Below are positions 40,175 through 40,370 of a DNA stretch of 40,370 nucleotides, piece by piece. The notes below the pieces were generated by a model. The model did no database searches, had not been told where the DNA came from, and saw only the letters and a program-made list of their open reading frames with translations. The DNA comes from Roseomonas sp. 18066 (GTDB taxonomy: Bacteria; Pseudomonadota; Alphaproteobacteria; Acetobacterales; Acetobacteraceae), in contig NZ_CACSJM010000041.1 in the NCBI RefSeq assembly GCF_902706185.1, forward strand, positions 1-40,370, written 5' to 3'. The translations under genes and the position numbers were made by a program. How positions within the stretch are numbered: position 1 is the stretch's first letter; each line of letters opens with the position of its first letter.

Positions 40175-40370
40175 CGCCCTGCCCTTTCCCCGCGCCGCGG
40201 CGCCGGCAGGGACTTAGGCGCTTCCCGCCGCCCGGGCCAGACCGGGGGCCGGCAGGCCAGCGTGATCACGACCGGCTGAGGCCCGCGCAACCGGCCCCGC
40301 GCTGCGCGGTTCCCCTGCCGTCACCGGCCGCGCCCGCGCGGTCTGCCGGCGCCCGCCACCCGTTCCACGG
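40175..40370. other. Right-edge sequence without an identified gene
   Basis: The last 196 bases are GC-rich. A leftward frame enters from the right edge (reading VERVAGAGRPRGRGR, then stop at 40323-40325) and could be the end of an upstream gene, but it is too short to identify. I see no promoter for DUF1467. Confidence 0.4.

Overview
The window is chromosomal DNA from a very GC-rich alphaproteobacterium, most likely Acetobacteraceae (Roseomonas-like). The grounds are a phasin, the short alphaproteobacterial type of prolyl-tRNA synthetase, and a DUF1467-proS-lolC-lolD-dnaE block whose order is typical of the class. The relatives are recognised from remembered protein families, not from a search. 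I see no tRNA or rRNA gene, CRISPR array, transposase, integrase or prophage gene.

Layout. (1) 1-5.8 kb: a secreted D,D-carboxypeptidase cut by the left edge (-), then a phasin with a strong terminator, then clpS and clpA (+). (2) 5.8-12.7 kb: single-gene units: an L-aspartate dehydrogenase behind a hairpin-rich leader, a secreted DUF6683-like protein, an M20 peptidase, an EamA-type transporter, a GreB-like transcript cleavage factor and a membrane HWE histidine kinase. (3) 12.7-17.3 kb: a Uup-like ABC-F ATPase (-), an LhgO-like FAD oxidoreductase and an alpha/beta hydrolase with a large uncharacterised C-terminal half. (4) 17.3-24.4 kb: a multidrug-efflux locus. A TetR repressor, a small lipoprotein and a TolC channel run leftward; an RND adaptor and RND pump run rightward. 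The two arms share a compact promoter/operator region. (5) 24.4-31.8 kb: type II NADH dehydrogenase, a small secreted protein, a rhodanese divergent from an FtrA-type regulator, purU, a BaiN/HI0933-type flavoprotein translationally coupled to a GNAT acetyltransferase, and an ethanolamine ammonia-lyase large subunit (eutB) without eutC. (6) 31.8-40.2 kb: a leftward housekeeping block: DUF1467, a terminator, then proS, lolC, lolD, a GT11-like glycosyltransferase and dnaE.

Functional themes are envelope work (carboxypeptidase, RND/TolC efflux, lipoprotein release), protein quality control (ClpS as N-end-rule adaptor for ClpA), transcription and translation support (GreB, ABC-F, ProS) and redox metabolism. 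I found no clear case for a new multi-gene system. The best leads are a two-hairpin candidate small RNA before proS, the eutB without its partner, the shared -10 promoter of the efflux locus with its extra lipoprotein, and the unexplained C-terminal half of the hydrolase.
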